Shown one piece after another: positions 60,489-64,000 of a stretch of 64,000 nt of DNA. This stretch comes from JBBIJR01 sp037445875 (GTDB lineage Bacteria; CLD3; SB21). The translations under genes and the position numbers were made by a program. The notes under the pieces were generated by a model. The model ran no database searches. It saw nothing but the letters and a program-made list of their open reading frames with translations, and was not told the DNA's origin. The first letter of the stretch is position 1. Every line of letters starts with the position of its first letter. The stretch spans positions 1 to 64,000 of the forward strand of contig JBBIJR010000001.1 in NCBI GenBank assembly GCA_037445875.1, read 5' to 3'.

Positions 60489-62373
60489 GTGCGCACGTCC
60501 GTGAAGGCTATCCGACCGGTCTGGATTTGGGCGATTGCGCTCCCGACGGTGGTCTGGATCGGACAGGATCTTCAGAGTCAAGTCCGATACGCGACTTCAG
60601 TTACTAGCTTCAGTTCCGAGTACAACGCTTCGCCCGGTAACTGGTCCGCTTACCAGACAGTCGGCGCGCCCAACACATACCCGTCCTATGGCGACCTCAG
60701 TACGGCCTGGGCCAGCCTGACCGCCGACGGTCAGCGGGAGTTCCTCGAGTTGAGCTACGCCTTCCCTCCGCCTTCCCCGATCACAACCATTCGAATCTAC
60801 GAGACCTTCAATCCGGGTGCGGTGGATACCGTCTACGTGAAGAACCCGGGGACCGGACAGTGGGTGAAAGTGTGGGAAGGTACGGCCAGTCCGGCCCCCG
60901 CAGCGGCCAGGATCTTCACCGTGAATTTTCCGGTAACTGCTTTCAACGTGGGGCAGATCCGCATTGCTCTGAATTCTCCGGCCGTTGCCGGCTGGAACGA
61001 AATCGATGCCGTCGGAATCTCGAACGATACCGATCCCACGAAATATCACGGAGGCGCGTACGATGGACACGACGATATCATTGCATCTTTTTCCAACCTG
61101 GACGGCGTTTCCCCTGCATCGGCAAAATTCCTGGGGGGGGTCGTTCGACGGCTTCTCGGAGGTATCGTCGGCGTTTGGCGCACTCGACGGGACAGCCCCG
61201 TCCGCCGCGAAGTTCATCGGTGGATCCTATGACGGACAGGACGAGGAAGTGGGCGCTTTTGCGTCGCTGGACGGTATTCCGCCCAACATCGTCAAATTCC
61301 GCGGTGGTTCCCATGACGGCCATGCGCTGCTCTCCGGCAGTCTGTCGGGCTTCAATGGCGGCACTCCTTCCGCTTCCAAATTCCACGGCGGCTCCTACGA
61401 TGGCCATTCTCAGATCGCCTCTCGCGGGCTGGGATTCAACGGCGACACGGCAAGTCTGGCCAAGTTCTACGGAGGACCTCATGACGGCTTCGCCCATCTG
61501 GCTTCTGCGTTCGGAAATCTGATGGGTGTGTCGCCGACCCTGTCGAAGTACGTGGGTGGCTACGATGACGGATACACATTGTCTACTTCCGGACTGACGT
61601 ACTTTGCAGGACCACCCGATCCGTCCAAGTACCTCGGCGGCATCGATGACGGCTACGCGCAGTTGGTCGGCCCGTTCTCCAATTTCGCCGGCCTGTCACC
61701 CTCGATAACCAAGTACGCGGGTGGTCCGGGGGACGGCTACGGGTTCGAATTCTCCGAAATCGACATTTCGCTGCCGGTGGAACTGGCGTCCTTTCAAGTA
61801 GCGGTCATACCCGGGCGCGGCGTCGTGAGACTCCAATGGCGCACGGAATCGGAAATCGACAACGCATACTGGTTGGTCATGCGGCGAACGGCTTCGGACT
61901 CTCTCCGCACCGTCACCCAACTTCGCGGCATGGGCACGAAAGCGTCGTCAACCGAATACGAGTGGACGGACCGTGAACTGGAACTCGACACACTGTATTA
62001 CTACCGCCTGGCTGATGTTTCGTATAACGGCTCGATCACGCACCATGACGAACTGGCCGTACGTGTGGACGCTCCGGACGAGGTAGAGCTGTTCGGCAAC
62101 TTCCCCAATCCATTCAATCCCGAAACGTCCATCCGGTTTGCCCTTCCGCGGAAAGCCGAAGTCTATCTCGTTGTTTACAATTCTCTGGGCCAGCAGGTGA
62201 AGGTCCTCTCGAGTCGGAGCTTCTCCGCAGGGTTCCATACCCTTCGCTGGGACGGCACCAACGAGTCCGGCCGATTCGTGTCGAGCGGTGTGTACCTCTA
62301 TCGCTTGCTGATCCGATTGTCCGATCCCCCACAGCGCCGGATCCGCACCGGCCGTATGATGCTCGTACGTTGA
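60489..62373 (+). CDS. repeat-rich T9SS cargo protein, frame broken at a poly-G tract
   Basis: The first frame (GTG at 60489 to 61232) starts with a signal-like segment (VWIWAIALPTVVWIG), a jelly-roll-like domain (YEFxxASPGNWSAYQTVGAPN, TIRIYETFNPGAV, EIDAVGI) and the first of nine 28-residue repeats of type K-F/Y-x-GG-x-x-DG. At 61133-61140 a run of eight G residues shifts the frame; one G fewer would join it to the second frame, which carries the other eight repeats, a beta domain with LQWRTESEIDNAYW, and a type IX sorting domain (NFPNPFNPETS). The joined product would be about 628 residues. Confidence 0.8.
61133..61140 (+). repeat. eight-G homopolymer tract in a surface-protein gene
   Basis: The frame of the T9SS cargo gene switches exactly here. 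The expected codons CTG GGG GGG TCG need seven G residues; eight are present. Confidence 0.9.
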
Positions 62374-62375
62374 AA

Positions 62376-62417
62376 TGTCAAGAATTATCTCTTGTTTTCT
62401 TGATTGTATTCTTGACA
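62376..62417 (+). promoter_or_regulatory. promoter/operator of the toxin-antitoxin operon
   Basis: TGTCAAGAAT (62376-62385) and ATTCTTGACA (62408-62417) form a perfect 10-bp inverted repeat 22 bp apart. The right arm contains a -35-like TTGACA (62412-62417), followed 17 bp later by TACCTT as a possible -10. It lies 50 bp before the antitoxin start, fitting autoregulation by the antitoxin. Confidence 0.55.
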
Positions 62418-62467
62418 AGGCTACGTTCTTTTCTTACCTTTCCCAAGAGTCAAACGCGGCCGCTGCC

Positions 62468-62728
62468 ATGCCACGACGCACCTACAAGAAGATCAAGATC
62501 GGAACTATGCTGGGGAAAAAGGCCCTGGAAAAACTTAAGGAACAGGCTGTCCGCGAAGGCCGCTCCATGAGTGCCGTGCTTGAGACCGCGATTCTAAGTT
62601 ACGAGTCGACGGAGCAGACAGCCAGGGTATTGAGCCGACAGGCCCTGGAGCGGTTTCTCGATCTTCGCTTCAACCTCTCCCTCGCAGATTGGAAGACGAT
62701 CCTCGAGGAAGATTTCTACGAGCAATGA
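62468..62728 (+). CDS. ribbon-helix-helix-type antitoxin (VapB-like)
   Basis: An 86-residue basic protein: MPRRTYKKIKIGTMLGKKAL with KLKEQAVREGRSMSAVLETAILSYE, an N-terminal strand-helix-helix typical of RHH DNA-binding domains, and an acidic/hydrophobic C-terminal tail (LSLADWKTILEEDFYEQ) that would wrap the toxin. Its stop overlaps the toxin start (ATGA). It probably represses its own operon through the inverted repeat upstream. The start was chosen at the ATG after the predicted promoter; a longer frame would include the operator. Confidence 0.82.
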   Translation: MPRRTYKKIKIGTMLGKKALEKLKEQAVREGRSMSAVLETAILSYESTEQTARVLSRQALERFLDLRFNLSLADWKTILEEDFYEQ

Positions 62729-63225
62729 TGCTGGATGACATTCGAGACGGCCAGCTCGTCTTGATTGACGCCAACATCGTGCTTTATGCGATAAGCCGGG
62801 CATCCGGTCAGTGCGCCGCTTTCTTGCGCCGAGTAGCCAATCGTGACGTTGTGGGGACCATACCCGTTATCCAGTGGGCTGAAATCATGCATCGTTTGAT
62901 GATTGCAGAGGCCAGAGATCATGCCTGGATATCGGGCACAAACCCGGCCAGCCAACTATCCAGCCAGCCCCATCGCATTCGAGCGCTCAGAAGATATGCT
63001 GAGGCTGTAAGAGACCTGATGGCGTCTGGAATACAGGTGGAGCCCGTCGAGAGGGATGACCTCTTGTCTGCCCTGCACCTTCAGAAGCAGTGGGGTCTTA
63101 TGACGAACGACGCGCTCCTCGTGGCCGTGGCTGAACGCATGCGGGTCGTTGCAGTGGCCAGCGCCGATCGCCGACTGGCTGACATTGATTTTCTACGAGT
63201 GTACGCCCCGAGCGACTTGGCCTAA
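62725..63225 (+). CDS. PIN-domain toxin (VapC-like ribonuclease)
   Basis: A 166-residue PIN domain protein. Acidic active-site residues are visible: D15 (LIDANIVLYAI), E53 (WAEIMHR), D129 (MTNDALLVA) and D148 or D153 (ASADRRLADID). PIN toxins cut specific RNAs such as tRNA or rRNA when released from the antitoxin. The ATG at 62725 overlaps the antitoxin stop; ATG at 62728 is an alternative. The size and C-terminal FLRVYAPSDL are typical. Target unknown. Confidence 0.88.
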   Translation: MMLDDIRDGQLVLIDANIVLYAISRASGQCAAFLRRVANRDVVGTIPVIQWAEIMHRLMIAEARDHAWISGTNPASQLSSQPHRIRALRRYAEAVRDLMASGIQVEPVERDDLLSALHLQKQWGLMTNDALLVAVAERMRVVAVASADRRLADIDFLRVYAPSDLA

Positions 63226-63299
63226 AGCCTGCGGACTGCTTGCTCCTGTGGTCAATCGGCCGTACATTCTGCAAAACGGCCTGCCATTCGGAGACCACC

Positions 63300-63677
63300 A
63301 TGATCCGTTCAACTATTCTTGCACTTTCTCTCGTTGCCAGCTTGCCCCAACCGTACTGGCTGGACGGCACCTGGACCGGAACCGGCTACCAACTCGGTAC
63401 CCACGGTACCTGGGCCATCCGGCTCACATGCACGCCCGCCCGCGGAGAGTATTCCGTGCAATATCCGTCGCTAAGCTGCGGCGGTTACTTGCAGCCGGTT
63501 TCTGTGGAGGAGAACCGTGTGGAGTTCATCGAGTATATCACGTACGGTACAGAGTCCTGCATCCAGGGCGGCACACTCGTGATCACGCGCGTCGACCAGC
63601 GGCACATCACGTACTCGTACTTCATGCCCGGCACCAACCAGGTCGAGGCGTTTTCGACGCTCACTCGGGAACCGTAA
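63300..63677 (+). CDS. small secreted protein of unknown function
   Basis: A 125-residue protein with a signal peptide (MIRSTILALSLVASLPQP) and a short beta-rich mature part: LDGTWTGTGYQLGTHGTWAIRLTC, YPSLSCGGYLQPVS, and GTLVITRVDQRHITYSYF. The W-x-G-x-G-Y opening and two or three cysteines suggest a small lipocalin-like or CNA-B-like barrel, but I do not recognise a family. A GGAG lies 8 bases ahead of the ATG. It stands between the toxin gene and the dimethylargininase-like gene. Confidence 0.7.
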   Translation: MIRSTILALSLVASLPQPYWLDGTWTGTGYQLGTHGTWAIRLTCTPARGEYSVQYPSLSCGGYLQPVSVEENRVEFIEYITYGTESCIQGGTLVITRVDQRHITYSYFMPGTNQVEAFSTLTREP

Positions 63678-63690
63678 CGGCCGGATTCGG

Positions 63691-64000
63691 TGCCCGTCGC
63701 CATCACGCGTGAAGTTCCCTCGAGCCTGGATCGCTGCGAGCTCACGCACATCAAACGCCGACCGATCGATGTTGTTCGCGCCCGCGAACAACATGCCGCG
63801 TATGAGCAGGCGCTGACCGATCTCGGCTGCAGGATCGTGAAGCTCCCCGAAGACGCCGGCATGCCGGATTCCGTCTTTGTGGAGGACACGGCGGTGGTGG
63901 TTGACGAATGCGCCATCGTCGCGCGGCCCGGTGCACCGTCAAGAAGCCGGGAAACGGCTGACGTTGCCACGGTCCTGAGACCTTTCAGGTCTGTGCACTC
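63691..64000 (+). CDS. N-terminal part of a dimethylargininase/arginine deiminase-like enzyme
   Basis: An open frame from GTG at 63691 runs off the window. The visible residues include VAITREVPSSLDRCELTH, HAAYEQALTDLGCRIVKLP and SVFVEDTAVVVDECAIVARPG. The FVEDTAVV block with its Asp/Glu pair and the PGAPSR-x-E-T sequence match NG,NG-dimethylarginine dimethylaminohydrolase (DDAH), which hydrolyses methylarginines to citrulline. The catalytic His and Cys lie beyond the window. Confidence 0.8.

Overview
Organism and overall character. The window is a GC-rich bacterial chromosome segment that includes the replication origin region. Three secreted proteins (34949-36997, 51998-53920, 60489-62373) end in the roughly 80-residue C-terminal sorting domain with an N-x-PNPFN motif that marks type IX secretion cargo. 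A Bacteroidota/Chlorobiota-type omega subunit, Reg_prop/Y_Y_Y sensor proteins and the holB-ricT-metG gene order point the same way, so I infer a member of the FCB superphylum (Bacteroidota/Ignavibacteriota/Kapabacteria-like). The exact phylum cannot be read from the window. No rRNA, tRNA, transposase, prophage or CRISPR array was seen.

Layout. 1-1613: a small redox cluster (thioredoxin, DUF302, three tiny membrane proteins, DUF6132) facing the tail of an isoprenylcysteine-methyltransferase-like gene. 1771-7499: a five-gene minus-strand operon with an inositol-1-phosphate-cytidylyltransferase-like enzyme, a CDP-alcohol phosphotransferase, two GT4 glycosyltransferases and a flippase, probably a phospho-polyol (inositol-type) glycolipid pathway. 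It is divergent from an OmpR-type two-component system (7648-9728) across a region with 11-bp-phased repeats. 9769-18307: WD40 protein, alpha/beta hydrolase, zinc-ribbon microprotein, a 1090-residue propeller sensor kinase, a beta-hydroxyacid dehydrogenase and a YncE-like lipoprotein. 18727-22696: rpoZ-coaBC-gltX operon ending in a frameshifted CDF transporter. 22697-24826: AT-rich oriC-like region and dnaA. 24869-32018: holB-ricT-two metallo-beta-lactamase-fold genes-metG-REC/histidine kinase operon. 32290-36997: two short-chain dehydrogenases and two glucose/sorbosone dehydrogenase-type proteins, the second a T9SS cargo. 37392-45484: cfa, a geranylgeranyl-reductase-like flavoprotein, hutU, rluD, DUF1223 and a receptor Ser/Thr kinase with about five PEGA domains. 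45506-51874: outer-membrane proteins, class I aldolase, xseA, a LolA-like protein, thioesterase and UbiA-family prenyltransferase.

The scarred accessory region (51768-63225). A 151-bp direct repeat (51768-51918 and 54907-55057) brackets about 3 kb that has interrupted or duplicated the prenyltransferase-vWA gene pair. Between the copies lie a five-heme T9SS cytochrome, a decayed paralogue on the other strand, and a chimera of dusB and mazG stumps. Further on come a propeller-only sensor without a kinase, a BNR-repeat protein whose end runs out of frame into a SUMF1-like tail, a repeat-rich T9SS protein whose frame is broken at a run of eight G residues, and a VapBC-type toxin-antitoxin pair. 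This mix of surface proteins, gene stumps and homopolymer frameshift makes it the most dynamic part of the window; some breaks could be assembly errors.

The window ends inside a dimethylargininase-like gene (63691-64000).
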